In this document: positions 9,480-18,844 of the stretch, piece after piece
Numbering within the stretch: position 1 is the first letter of the stretch
How the letters are laid out: every line of letters starts with the position of its first letter
NCBI RefSeq assembly: GCF_008728515.1
Contig: NC_044981.1
Span: 5,198,538 to 5,262,537, forward strand
From: Papio anubis
Lineage: Eukaryota; Chordata; Mammalia; Primates; Cercopithecidae
Length of the DNA stretch: 64,000 nucleotides
Direction of reading: 5' to 3'
Position numbers and translations under genes: made by a program
Notes under the pieces: generated by a model
Told to the model about the DNA's origin: nothing
Database searches by the model: none
What the model saw: only the letters and a program-made list of their open reading frames with translations

Positions 9480-11050
9480 AAAGATGTGCTAATTGTTGCA
9501 TATACAAAGTCTAGTGAGATATACTATTTTCTTCCTCCAAAGAGTGCATAGTCTGTAGGGGAGACTAATAAGTGAACAATTACAATAAAAATCTATAATA
9601 TGGGTGATCATATTATAGATAGGTAGACAGATATGTGCTGTGAGGTCAGAAAGGAAGACCCGGACAGATTGAGTCAGAGAAGGTTTTCTCAGGAGAGTTG
9701 TCAGAATGAACAGGAGGTAAGCAGGTGAAGGGGCTGGGAGACCTTTCCTTGGCTGAGGGAACTATGTTTGTATGACACATGTGTCTGTATGGTTGATGTT
9801 TCCAGGGAGGTAGTTGATGACAAGACATGAGATTGGTCAGGTATTCAGGAAATAAATTATGAAGGCAAAAGACTTTAGATTTTTCTGAAGAGTCTTAAGC
9901 AGAAAAGTGACCTTTTAAGACTTGTGTTTTCGATCATTTTGACAGCAGCCTGGAGAGCAGGCCAGAGGCACGTGTGTGAATTGGTGGCAGAGAACTACGT
10001 TTGTGTTATACTTCTGGTAATCTCAGTGAGAGATGATGAAGTCTTGAACTGCCAGCAATAGACAAAATGGAGAGATGGACAAATGCCAGAGTGACTTGGG
10101 ATTTGGAAGTAATAAGGCGTGGTCCCTGATTGGACATGAGGAATTGAAGAGAAGGACACTAAAGGATGTCTCCCAGTTTTCTGGATTGGGTACTCGGGTG
10201 GTGGTTGGTAGTATTCACCCAGGTAGTAAATGCACAAGGTGGTATTAGGTTTGGTTGTGTTGAGTTTGAGGTACCTGAGGGGCACCCAAATGGAGAAGTC
10301 CCGCATAGACAGGTGCACGTGTAGCCTGGAGCTTTTAAGGGAGACTGGTGTTGGAAATACAAATATTTAAGAGACCTTGGTGTATAATTGGTAATTCAAG
10401 CCTATTATATTTGTAGGTAGATGAGACCAAGAAAGGGTATGTAGTAGAGGGAGAAGAGGACCAAAGATGGAACTCTGTATTGAGGGATAGGGATGATGGA
10501 AGATCCTTAAAGAAGATGAGTGGGAGTGTTCAGGGAGGTGAGGAGGCCAGAAGAGAGGCCACAAAAACTGACGGAAGGCGCAGTTCTGAAGAGGGTACAA
10601 CCAATGTGCAACCGATGGCGGCCAATGCTGCACAGAATTCAAGTAAGAAAAGCACTGACAAGTGGCCGCTGGATTGAGTAGATAGGAGGGCATTGGTGAC
10701 ACTGTTGGAAATAGCTCCAGTGCAGTGGTAGAGAGAACCCAGAATTCACTGGGTTGAGAGGTGAATTGCAAACAAGAAGTGTTTAGTGTTTATGTCTCAG
10801 TGCCTTCTTGGGAAAGAAAGACACAAGGCCGTGAGAGAGGGGGTTGAGCTATCAAGAGAGGATCGTCAAGAGAAGGGGTGCTTTTTGTTTCAGTAGGAGA
10901 AATTATGTGCTGAAGTGAATGAGCCATGAGGCTTTGGCCTAGGCCAGAAAGCTTCTGCTCGCATCCACATAGGATGGGAGCAGGAAAGATGGATGCTAAT
11001 GCAATTAAGGTTGCATGTATGCTGGGAGGGGAGGAGGTGGGGACGGAATG
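9480..11050 (-). mobile_element. Long L2 LINE fragment, antisense, including reverse-transcriptase region
   Basis: About 1.5 kb colinear with antisense L2. The 3' tail comes first ('agtctgtaggggagactaataagtgaacaa'), then 'ggatgtctcccagttttctggattgggt' and 'gttgagtttgaggtacctgagg', and finally the region encoding the RT core. The minus-strand frame over 10367-10771 still reads SSIFGPLLPLLHTLSWSHLP, a decayed match to the CR1/L2 RT motif region after the YxDD-proximal PQGS..GP block. Many indels; no active protein is possible. Confidence 0.82.
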
Positions 11051-11311
11051 ATTATTACTTGACCATTCTGTATATCTACATTATAAAAGATGGCATTTAA
11101 AGCCACAACTGGGCCATGAGATTTTTGTGGTGAAGAGACTAGATTCACTACAGGAAACTTGGATGATTTATAAATCTCTAAACCCCAACGGGAGAAAGGT
11201 TATTACTTAATAATATCATAGGTACTCACTTTTATTTAAAGAATCTTGTTAGAAAACAAATTAGAAACTCCATGTACCATTTTTTTGTTGTTGTTGTTGT
11301 TCATCGATCAG
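11051..11311. other. No gene recognised; ends in a T/GTT-rich tract
   Basis: AT-rich sequence ending in ttttttgttgttgttgttgttcatcgatcag, which resembles a polypyrimidine-type acceptor region directly before a protein-like frame. Confidence 0.45.
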
Positions 11312-11449
11312 AAAGTTTGTTCAAATTATATCCCTGTCACTGGCATTTTGGAACTTGAGGACAACAGAACTGTTACAACAGGAATTTTTAGAGTCAATTT
11401 TGACCACAGTGAAGTGGCTGTGAAGGCTGAAGGTCAAGAACATGATTGA
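11312..11449 (+). other. Candidate exon or pseudogene remnant (unidentified)
   Basis: After a T-rich tract ending in CAG (11309-11311), an open frame of about 45 codons runs to a TGA at 11447-11449. The translation has a protein-like rather than repeat-like composition (for example ELEDNRTVTTGIFRVNFD), with charged and aliphatic residues alternating. The frame extends upstream to an ATG at 11246, but that part crosses the GTT repeat (LLLLL), so I do not trust that start. I do not recognise the family. It could be a terminal exon, a decayed retrocopy fragment or chance. Confidence 0.25.
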
Positions 11450-11580
11450 TTGGGTGATTAGAATTCCTTTTAAAGCAAATTAGAGGTGGCAGGTCTGCCA
11501 CAGGTGAGAAGTACTGCAAAGAAATGAATCTCATTATCAGATAAAACTTCTTAGATCATCAAAAAGTAAGTTTAATGTTT

Positions 11581-11582
<2 letters not shown>

Positions 11583-11613
<31 letters not shown>
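11583..11613. repeat. (CA)n microsatellite
   Basis: About 15 uninterrupted CA units. Confidence 0.97.
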
Positions 11614-11615
<2 letters not shown>

Positions 11616-12001
11616 ATGACCTGCATTTGAATTCCTGTTTGTGATTATGCAACCTAGCATCTAGCCTGATGTTCTATATAGTTATAAATAATAAAGAGGT
11701 ATGTTTTATAGTTTTAATTCAGAAACAAGTGCCCTAATTGTGAAATACATTTATCAGTTCAATTTAGCCACTTATTTGGGGTCTTCTTGATGATTGAATT
11801 GGTGACTAGGCATTTGAGTTTCGGATTCTTGGTGTAAAAGGAGGGGCAGGAAGGAAGCCAGGACCAGTGTTTAGAAAGGGAAAGGAGGAGTAGAGGACAA
11901 AGAGTGGAGAATGACGTGTTTGTGGTGGTGTGTAGGGGAAACTCTCTAACTGTGTTTTTCCTGTACTCTCACACTACAACAATCATCAACACAGAAGAAG
12001 G
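11614..12001. other. No gene recognised; possible retroviral leader remnant at right edge
   Basis: 11940-12001 ('tgtgtttttcctgtactctcaca...') lies where the internal leader of the antisense ERVL-type element would be, just inside its primer-binding-site remnant. The rest is unique-looking. Confidence 0.4.
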
Positions 12002-12013
12002 CTTCTGTGACCA
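12002..12013 (-). other. Primer-binding-site remnant of an ERVL-type element
   Basis: The minus strand reads TGGTCACAGAAG, close to the TGGTGTCAGAAG core used by ERVL-type elements (tRNA-Leu complement). It lies two bases inside the LTR end at 12016, the correct place. Confidence 0.5.
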
Positions 12014-12015
12014 AA

Positions 12016-12677
12016 TGTGTGGGGTTTTTCCCTATACAGCAAGCAGCAGGCACCAGTTGAGTGTCCTCTAATTCAGTTCTGACACTCTCTACTCAGAGAT
12101 AGTGTCAGATCCCACAGGTTGAGGGCTCAGTCCCCATGACTGCCCCCCTCGCTCCCCGACAGTCACAAGTCCTGGCCTCCTGAACTTCTGACTGATGAGT
12201 TCCTCTTTGGGTGTGATTAATTTGCTGGAGAGGCTCACAGGACTCAGGGAGAAACTTATGATTGCTGGTTTATCATAAAGGATATTACAAAGGGTACAGA
12301 TGAAGAGACGTGCAGGGCAAGGTATGGGGGAAGTAGCGTGTAGCTCCCACGCCCTCCCTGGGTGTGCCACCCTCCAGGAACCTTCACATGTTCAGCTATC
12401 AGGAAGCTCCCTGATCCCTTTCCCCTTCGGTTTTTATGGAAGCTTCATGACATCAGCATTCCTTCCCCCAAAGTATAGGGTGGGACTCTCTCACGGAAGG
12501 ATCTTAAGACCCACTATCAGAAAGCTGGGGGAACATATAGTGAAAGGAGGGCAGGAGGTCAGAGGCCTGCCCCTGAGGCCTGAAGCATCTGACATGGCCT
12601 AACACACTCACAACAAGGGCTGTAGGAGTTATGAGCCAGGAACTGTGGGCAAAAGCCAACATACCACTTAACACCAC
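12016..12677 (-). mobile_element. ERVL-type LTR, antisense (MER21-like; family uncertain)
   Basis: The minus strand contains, in order, 'cccacagttcctggctcataactcc', 'catgaagcttccataaaaaccg', 'taatatcctttatgataaacc', 'gagttcctg/ctgtgagcct' and 'aacctgtgggatctgacactatctc', ending ..AACCCCACACA at 12016. The same consensus order is seen at 47345-48115. A PBS remnant and a short leader adjoin it on the left, so this is a 5' LTR whose body is lost or unrecognisable. Confidence 0.7.
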
Positions 12678-12739
12678 AGATGGGGGGTGTGTCTCAGTCT
12701 TGGAGAGTGGCATGAGGCAGCAGTCTATGGAGAACTAGT

Positions 12740-12870
12740 ATTTCTCAGGAACTAGTACATGCTACACACCAAGCTATGTGCCTTCATATACATTACATCC
12801 TCACAATAACCTAGCAAGGTGGGCATTGACATTATTTGAAGTTTCAAAGGAAGAAATGAAAGGAGGTGAA
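12740..12870 (+). mobile_element. MIR SINE fragment, sense
   Basis: 'ctatgtgccttcatatacattacatcctcacaataacctagcaaggtgggcattgacattatt' follows the central MIR consensus (..cattatctcatttaatcctcacaacaaccc..aggtaggtattatt). Confidence 0.65.
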
Positions 12871-13544
12871 AAGATATTTTTAAAAGATCTTTTAAAAGTA
12901 AATAAAAATAGTGATGATGATGATTGTTGTTAGAGTTAGAAATTCTTTCAATTGTAACTGATGGTATTATTCTTTTTTTTTGAGTCTTAGGTGTTTGAGT
13001 CAACAGGGTTACGATTGGCTTTGAAGCTGGTAACCTGATGCTAGCTGAACTCTCCTTTTGTGTGTGCTTGGAAATTTAATAATAAAATATTTTAAAAAGG
13101 ATCAAGCAAAGAAATAAAATAGTTTTGGTAAAAAATGATAAAAATGAGAGAATGTTTATGAATAGCAAGGGGACTTTTTTCTCTCTTCTATCAATTTATA
13201 CGATAACCATAGTCTTTGAACCTATTTTTGAGCCAAAATTATTAACAAACCATTTAGGAGGTAAAGACAGTAGACTCGGTTGTTTTCAGTGGGTCATCTT
13301 AGCTTTGTATAAGGTGAAGACTCAGTTCAGAAATAGGTGACTTCTTCATCTTCATCCTGTTGCAGTGGGAGTTTTCTCTAGACGAAGGAGTGTTTATGCT
13401 GGAAAGAAGCCCAGGGCTAGAAATGTTTTGTCACAGAAGGTGTATAGCTCCAAGGGGGAGAATCAGAGTCTAGGCAGTGAGCATCTTTTCACGTAAAACA
13501 CTGTGGCAGGGAGTGTGGGGAGCTACAGAGGCGGGAAGGTAAGA
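12871..13544. other. No gene recognised
   Basis: AT-rich then mixed unique-looking sequence. 'gggaaggtaagatagcag' at about 13527-13544 looks like a splice donor, but no upstream acceptor with an open frame accompanies it. Confidence 0.45.
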
Positions 13545-14470
13545 TAGCAGTGATATCCACGGAGGGCTTACTGTGTGCCAGGTGCGTGCTAAACACTTCC
13601 CGTATGTTTAATCCTCACCGCAACTCTAGGAGGTAGGTACTATTCTTTCTCATTTTTTTATTTTTACTTTTAATTGTGGTGAAATGTACAAACATAAAAA
13701 TTATCATTGTGGCCATTTTTAAGCATACAGTTTGCTAGCATTGAGTACATTCATGGTCTCGTATAACCATCACCAACACCCATCTCTAGAACTCTCTCAT
13801 CTTCCCAAATTGAAACTCTGTACCCATTAAACACGAACTCCCCATTCCCTCTCGCCCAAGCCTCTGGCGACCACCATTCTACTTTCTGTCTCTGAATTTA
13901 ACCACTCTAGGAACTTCATATCAGTGGAATCATACAGTATTTGTCCTTTTCATCTGGTTTATTTCAGTGAGCATAACATTTTCATGGTTCACCCATGTTG
14001 TAGCATGTACCAGAATTTCCTTCCCTTTTTAGGCCGAGTAGTATTCCATTGTCTGGACAGAGCACACTGTGTTTCTCCATTCATTCACCAGTGGACACTC
14101 GGGTTGCTTCTACCTTTTGGCTATTGTGAATAATATTGCTATGATCTTGGGCATACAAATATCTTTTCAAGATCCTGCTTTTAGTTATTCTGGGTACAGA
14201 CCCACAAGTGGAATTGCTTGATCATATGACAATTCTATGTTTACATTGTCAGGAACCTCCATACTGTTTTCCATGGTCACGGTACCATTTTACGTTCCAT
14301 TTACATTTTACAGCAGAGCACAGGGGTTCCAATTTCTTCACACAGGAGGTAGGTAATTATTTGTCTTTCAGTGTTACAGTGGAGGAAGGGTAGCACAGAG
14401 AGGTTAAGTGAGCTCACATGGCTCACATGTGCAGACCTGAATCTGAATTTGACTCCAGAAGCTTAACTCC
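13545..14470 (+). mobile_element. MIR SINE, sense, split by an L1M
   Basis: The 5' part at 13550-13650 ('ggcttactgtgtgccaggtgcgtgctaaacacttcc..taatcctcaccgcaactctaggaggtaggta') and the 3' part at 14371-14470 ('ttacagtggaggaagggtagcacagagaggttaagtgag') are consecutive MIR segments. The bases between are an antisense L1 flanked by a copy of the MIR word AGGAGGTAGGTA on each side. Confidence 0.75.
13651..14343 (-). mobile_element. L1M (L1MA/MB-like) 3' end, antisense
   Basis: Starts with a T-rich run (the poly(A) tail in reverse) and follows the L1M antisense consensus closely: 'accatcaccaacacccatctctagaactc', 'gaaactctgtacccattaaac', 'tattccattgtctgga', 'ttggctattgtgaataat', 'aagtggaattgcttgatcatatg'. 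TSD-like copies lie at 13628-13650 and 14344-14368 (AGGAGGTAGGTA + ATT + TCTTTC). Confidence 0.9.
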
Positions 14471-14634
14471 TGTGACATACAGGTAAGGTGAGGCACAGAG
14501 AGTCCAACGGGTGTGACTGAGGGCCCCTGCCTAATAGCATGAGTGATTCAGAGCCTGCCTTCAGAGCTCATGTCGTGAAGGACTCGTAGAGTTCGCTCTT
14601 TTTAAATAAAAATTCTCTTAAAAAAACTAATTTT

Positions 14635-14963
14635 GGCCTGGCGTAGTGGCTCACGCCTGTAATCCCAGCACTCTGGGGGGCTGAGGCGGGCGGATCACTT
14701 AAGGTTGGAGTTCGAGACCAGCCTGGCCAACATGGTGAAACCTCATCTCTACTAAAAATAGAAAACATAGCCGGGTATGGTGGTGGGCACTTGTAATCCC
14801 AGTTACTCGGGAGGCTGAGGCAGGAGAATTGATTGAACCAGGAGGCAGAGGTTGCAGTGAGCCAAGATCGTGCCATTGTACTCCAGCCTGGGCAGCAAGA
14901 GCAAAACTCCGTCTCAGAAACAAAAAATAAATAAAAAACCAAAAGAACAACAACAACAACAAC
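14635..14963 (+). mobile_element. AluS, full length, sense
   Basis: GGCCTGGCGTAGTGGCTCACG to a complex A-rich tail ending in (AAC)n. Perfect 13-bp TSD AAAAACTAATTTT at 14622-14634 and 14964-14976. Confidence 0.95.
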
Positions 14964-14976
14964 AAAAACTAATTTT

Positions 14977-15648
14977 CTCATGTTTTTATATGACTTTTTC
15001 CTGGAATGTATGCTTTAAAATGTATGCTTTCCAAATGTATGCTTTAAAATGTTCTTGTTATTTAAAACGTCATCTTTAAAAAGTCTGTAGTATTTTTGAT
15101 TTCCCTTTTATTTAAAATTTTTGGGTAAAATTTTGCCTTTAAATAATTTGAAGCAAATATGCATTGGTTCCTGTGGAGTTTTTAAAAACATCTCCACTCT
15201 ACCCATTCCCATCAGAAGTTTACTTTTAAATAAAACCAAGCAACAGTATCTAAAGCTGGGATATAGGTTAGGGGAAGCCTGAAGGGCATCAGTGGTAAAC
15301 ATTGAGGACTTCTAACATTTAGATAAAGTGAATTTTGCAGCTTTGTCAACAGAGGAGCAACAGCTAAGAAACCTACACATTTGCCTGTACTAGTTTTGTT
15401 AAGAGGATATGCATTTTCCCTCAGAGACACAGTGGGGCTGCGTGGCCTTCTGAAAATAGCACTGCCCCTGGATGACGCTGCTCTGCTGGGCCTGTGCGTC
15501 ACTTAGTGTCACTGGCTGTCTCCACTGCTTCTTGTTGTCAGGGAGATGCCTCTTGAAAATACAGACTGGACCCTGGACCTGCCTCATCAGGGTTGCATTT
15601 TAAGGCTGGGAAGCCGGGGTGTACATGATCCTCAGTCCCATCCCGGGA
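14977..15648. other. No gene recognised; short tandem word repeat
   Basis: 'atgtatgctttaaa' and variants recur three times at 15006-15054 (period about 18-20). The remainder is unique-looking. Confidence 0.5.
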
Positions 15649-15744
15649 CCCCTTCTGGGACCCTGGGATTTGTTTAAAACTACAGAGCTGTATCTGTGTA
15701 ATCTTTTCTTCTCTAACAGCAATGGCTGCCTTGGACTGTGGCTT
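15649..15744. repeat. Copy A of a 96-bp dispersed direct duplication
   Basis: About 94 percent identical by eye to 16763-16860 in the same orientation. Shared landmarks: CCCCTTCTGGGACCCTGGGA, TTTAAAACTACAGAGCTGTA, AACAGCAATGGCTG and GGACTGTGGCTT. Differences are two substitutions and one small indel cluster. It is not a recognised transposon family. Confidence 0.92.
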
Positions 15745-15896
15745 GTTCAGTGCAGTATCTTAGCTGGTGGTGTTAGACAAACACTTGCTTTAGACAAATG
15801 CTTCTTGTCCCAGCACATCAAGGGCCCATGATCTTGCAAAGAGGAACTCTCTGACTTGGAAGATATCTTTAGAATAATCTCTAATTTGGTGGTTCC

Positions 15897-16066
15897 CAGC
15901 TATGGCTATACACTGCAGTCCACCTGGGGACCTTAGAAAAACAATGATGCTAGAGTCTCACGTCCAGAGATTCCAGTGTAACAGATTTGATATGGGCCTT
16001 GGTCAGTGGGATTTTTAAAAAGCTTCTGAGATGATTCTAACGTGCCATCAAGATGTGGGACCACTG
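15897..16066. mobile_element. hAT-Charlie-type MITE (MER5-like)
   Basis: Opens GGTGGTTCCCAGCTATGGC and closes GTGGGACCACTG, the inverted ends of the MER5-like group (CAGTGGTTC...GAACCACTG). The interior 'cacctggggacc', 'agagattc' and 'gggatttttaaaaagc..gatgattctaa' matches that group. Confidence 0.7.
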
Positions 16067-16137
16067 CTGTGATTTCTTTTTAATACCTTGTTCTTTGGGC
16101 TTTAAATAAGATTTTTACTGTCAAAAGATACAAAAAT

Positions 16138-16238
16138 ACCAGGAGACAGAGGTTGCAGTGAGCTGAGATCGTGCCACTGCACTGCAGCCTGGGCGACACA
16201 GCAAAACGCCATCTCAAAAAAAAAAAAAAAAAAAAAAA
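16138..16238 (+). mobile_element. 5'-truncated Alu (last third), sense
   Basis: Only 'ggagacagaggttgcagtgag' through 'gccatctc' plus a 23-A tail. Flanked by AAGATACAAAAAT (16126-16137) and AAGACACAAAAAT (16237-16249), a TSD with one difference. The truncation is therefore original (incomplete reverse transcription), not a later deletion. Confidence 0.9.
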
Positions 16239-16249
16239 GACACAAAAAT

Positions 16250-16762
16250 GTCTTTTCTTGTCTTTGGGTGTCCTTATTAGCTGAGATTGCTGAAATTTAT
16301 TCCTCACATATGAAGGGGATTTCTTCTATTTTGTTAATTTGTGGTGGAAGATCATTTTTATGTCTTTATGGAGTATATTTTTACATTGAAATCATGTAGT
16401 GCGGGTTGCTAAAAGATAGATCTAGTTTACTCTGCAGAGCCTTGCATTTTGGAAGGTAAAGAGCAACTGTTTGCTGCCTAGATTTCAATGCAAGCTTTAG
16501 CTCACTTTGGGTTTTGATGGCAGTTCCATTTTATAAACTGAAGACTATATACCATGTAGACATCTGTGCTGATATTTCTGATAGTTCCTGAAGGTTTCTC
16601 ATTTAGACCGTCATCTCCTCTGGTGAACATAGTTATAATGCTTCCTGCACTCCTGTGTATTTAAACACTTAGCCTCATTATTAAATTAGAAAATCTAGGT
16701 GTATCTTTGAACCATACCGTCAATCTGAGAGTTTTTTGGTTTCAAGGAGTGCTTTGTCTAAG
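16250..16762. other. No gene or clear repeat recognised
   Basis: AT-rich unique-looking sequence between the truncated Alu and copy B of the duplication. Confidence 0.5.
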
Positions 16763-16860
16763 CCCCTTCTGGGACCCTGGGATTTGTTTAAAACTACAGA
16801 GCTGTATCTGTGTTATAACTTTTCTTCTATAACAGCAATGGCTGTCTTGGACTGTGGCTT
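16763..16860. repeat. Copy B of the 96-bp dispersed direct duplication
   Basis: See 15649-15744; the copies start 1114 bases apart. Beyond CTGTGGCTT the two flanks are unrelated, so the shared block has sharp edges. Confidence 0.92.
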
Positions 16861-16964
16861 TAAGCTTATTTGGTTGAAAGTTCATCAAAGTTTGGGGATG
16901 ACACTTGGGGTTCAGGGGAAACAAGTATTCTCTTTGCCTTGCTTTTGTTTAAAAGATGAGTTTA

Positions 16965-17236
16965 GATGTGACATGTTGGTTTGCTGCACCCATCAATTCG
17001 TCATTTACATTGTGTATTTCTCCTAATGCTATCCCTCCCCCAGCCCCCTACCCTCCAATAGGCCCCGATGTGTGATGTTCCCCGCCCTGTGTCCAAGTGA
17101 TGTCATTGTCAGTTCCCCCCTACGAGTGAGAACATGCGGTGTTTGGTTTTCTGTCCTTGTGATAGTTTGCTGGGAATGATGGTTTTTAGCTTCATCCATG
17201 TCCCTGCAAAGGACATGAACTTACCCTTTTTCCTAG
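16965..17236 (-). mobile_element. L1P-type fragment, antisense, lacking its 3' terminus
   Basis: Closely follows the primate L1 antisense consensus: 'ttgctgcacccatcaattcgtcatttaca', 'tcctaatgctatccctcccc', 'gtgtgatgttcccc', 'gagtgagaacatgcggtgtttggtttt' and 'catccatgtccctgcaaaggacatgaac'. It begins inside the 3' end without a poly(T) run and is bracketed by the word GATGAGTTTAGATGT at 16955-16969 and 17327-17341. Confidence 0.88.
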
Positions 17237-17323
17237 TTCTCCAGTTTACAGATTACAGGACTTCACAGTCTCAATAGCCACATAAGCCAATTTCCGTAAT
17301 AGATTCCTTTATCTATTAAAAAA

Positions 17324-17488
17324 AGGATGAGTTTAGATGTAAAATTTTAAAAATTTGCCATTTTTAAATTTATATATGAGAGCTCTGTCAGTAGTTGGAG
17401 CAGAAAGTTTAGATGTCAAATTTAAAAATGTTTTCATTTTTTGTTTTTTATTTATCTATGAGGACTCTGTGAGTAGTTAGAGAAAGGA
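17324..17488. repeat. Diverged tandem duplication, unit about 80 bp
   Basis: Both halves carry, in order, GTTTAGATGT, a AAATTTaaaaat block, a T-rich block, TTTAT.TATGAG, and CTCTGT.AGTAGTT.GAG. The first unit is about 17324-17402 and the second about 17404-17488. Confidence 0.75.
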
Positions 17489-17786
17489 TGTATGATCCGT
17501 GGTAGATTTCCTGCTGTGTATCTTTTAGAGCCCTCACTGAGGGCAGAAAATGATTGGATTACTCTGGTGGTTGAGGACAAGGACTTCTTACCTGCTCCAA
17601 AACCTTTTTTGATGTAGGTAGAACAGAGATATGTGTGTCTGCGTGTGTACATGTAAGTATATATAACATAAGCATGTCCAAATATTATATCTGTTTATGG
17701 TCATACATAGCTGCTGATTCAGAGTGACACAGTGGAAATTCTTCCTGACCTTTGACTTGGAAGGGACATCTGATGCTGATCCTTAC

Positions 17787-17808
17787 TTTTTTTTTTTTTT
17801 TTTTTTTT
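17787..17808. repeat. Poly(T) 22-mer
   Basis: Pure T run with no Alu or L1 body attached on the right (cagagagaagcacg follows). It may be an orphan tail or a simple homopolymer. Confidence 0.9.
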
Positions 17809-18033
17809 CAGAGAGAAGCACGTTTGGGTTTGATATGGCATTCACATTTAGATAATTTTGTAACGGTTGTGGGGACTGGGAATGTAGCTGTCTTCTCACT
17901 CTTATGCAGATTTTTCCCTTAGTTAATTACTGAGGTGACAGGTGTCTGTGTGGAGGTGGTGGGTGGGGCAGGGAGCACTGTTGGATGAGAGAGACAGATT
18001 GCTTAGATAACAGTCATGGGCATCTGGTCATTT

Positions 18034-18035
18034 CC

Positions 18036-18099
<64 letters not shown>

Positions 18100-18560
18100 T
18101 TCTTTCTTTCTTTTCTTTTCTTTTCTTTCTTTTCTTTCTCTTTCCTTGCTTTCTTTTCCTTTCTTTTCCTTTCCTTTCCTTTCCTTTCCTTTCCTTTCCT
18201 TTCCTTTCCTTTCCTTTCCTTTCCTTTCCTTTCCTTTCCCTCTCCTTCCCTTTCCCTTCACTTCCCCTCCCTTCCCCTCCCCCTCCCCCTCCCCTCCCCT
18301 TCCCTTTCCTTCCCCTCCCCTTCCCTTTCCTTTCCTCTCCTTCCCCTCTCCTTTCCTCTCCTTCCCCTCTCCTTTCCTCTCCTTCCCCTCTCCTTTCCTT
18401 CCGTTCCCTTCCCCTCTCCTTTCCCTTCCCTTCCCTTCCCTTCCCTTCCCTTCCCTTCCCTTCCCTTCCCTTCCCTTCCCTTCCCTTCCCTTCCCTTCCC
18501 TCCCCTCCCCTCCTCTCCCCTCCCCTCCCCTTCCCTTTTTCCTTTTTTTTTTCTTTTCTT
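18034..18560. repeat. Homopyrimidine compound microsatellite, about 525 bp
   Basis: Ordered zones on the plus strand: (TTTC)n at 18034-18110, mixed TTTTC/TTTC to about 18165, (TTCCT)n at 18166-18238, mixed CT-rich to 18420, (TTCCC)n at 18421-18500, then CCCCT-rich. Only about three purines interrupt it (G near 18148, A near 18259, G near 18402). It abuts the T-rich end of an antisense Alu, so it probably grew from that poly(A) tail. The long frames here (247, 199 and 182 aa) are repeat artefacts. Confidence 0.97.
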
Positions 18561-18844
18561 TTGAGACAGGGTCTTGCTCTGTTGCCTAGGCTGGAGTGCA
18601 GTGATGCCATCATAGCTTACTGTGACCTTTATCTCCCAGGCTCAGGCAACCCTCCTGCCTCAGCCTCCCAAGTAGCTGGGACTATAATCATGTGCTACTA
18701 TACCTGGCTACTTTTTAAAAAATTTTAAACTTTTTTTTTTTTTGTAGCGATGGGGTCTCGCCACATTATCCAGGCTGGTCTCAATCTGCCTGCCTTGGCT
18801 TCCCAAAGTGTTGAGATTACAGGCGTGAGTCACCATACCCAGCC
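18561..18844 (-). mobile_element. Alu, antisense, AluJ-like
   Basis: TTGAGACAGGGTCTTGCTCTG through GTCACCATACCCAGCC. Old and diverged, with an expanded T run in its linker (18731-18742). It is the source of the adjoining pyrimidine tract. Confidence 0.93.

Noticed and set aside
10367..10771. 134-aa minus-strand frame
   Set aside because: Decayed L2 reverse-transcriptase region, not a host gene.
11583..11613. Direct-repeat arrays considered as CRISPR-like
   Set aside because: Simple CA microsatellite; the window is mammalian and no array has regular spacers.
17985..18728. 247-, 199- and 182-aa open frames on both strands
   Set aside because: They are translations of the CT-rich microsatellite (Phe/Leu/Ser/Pro on plus, Lys/Arg/Glu/Gly on minus) running into an Alu; no gene.
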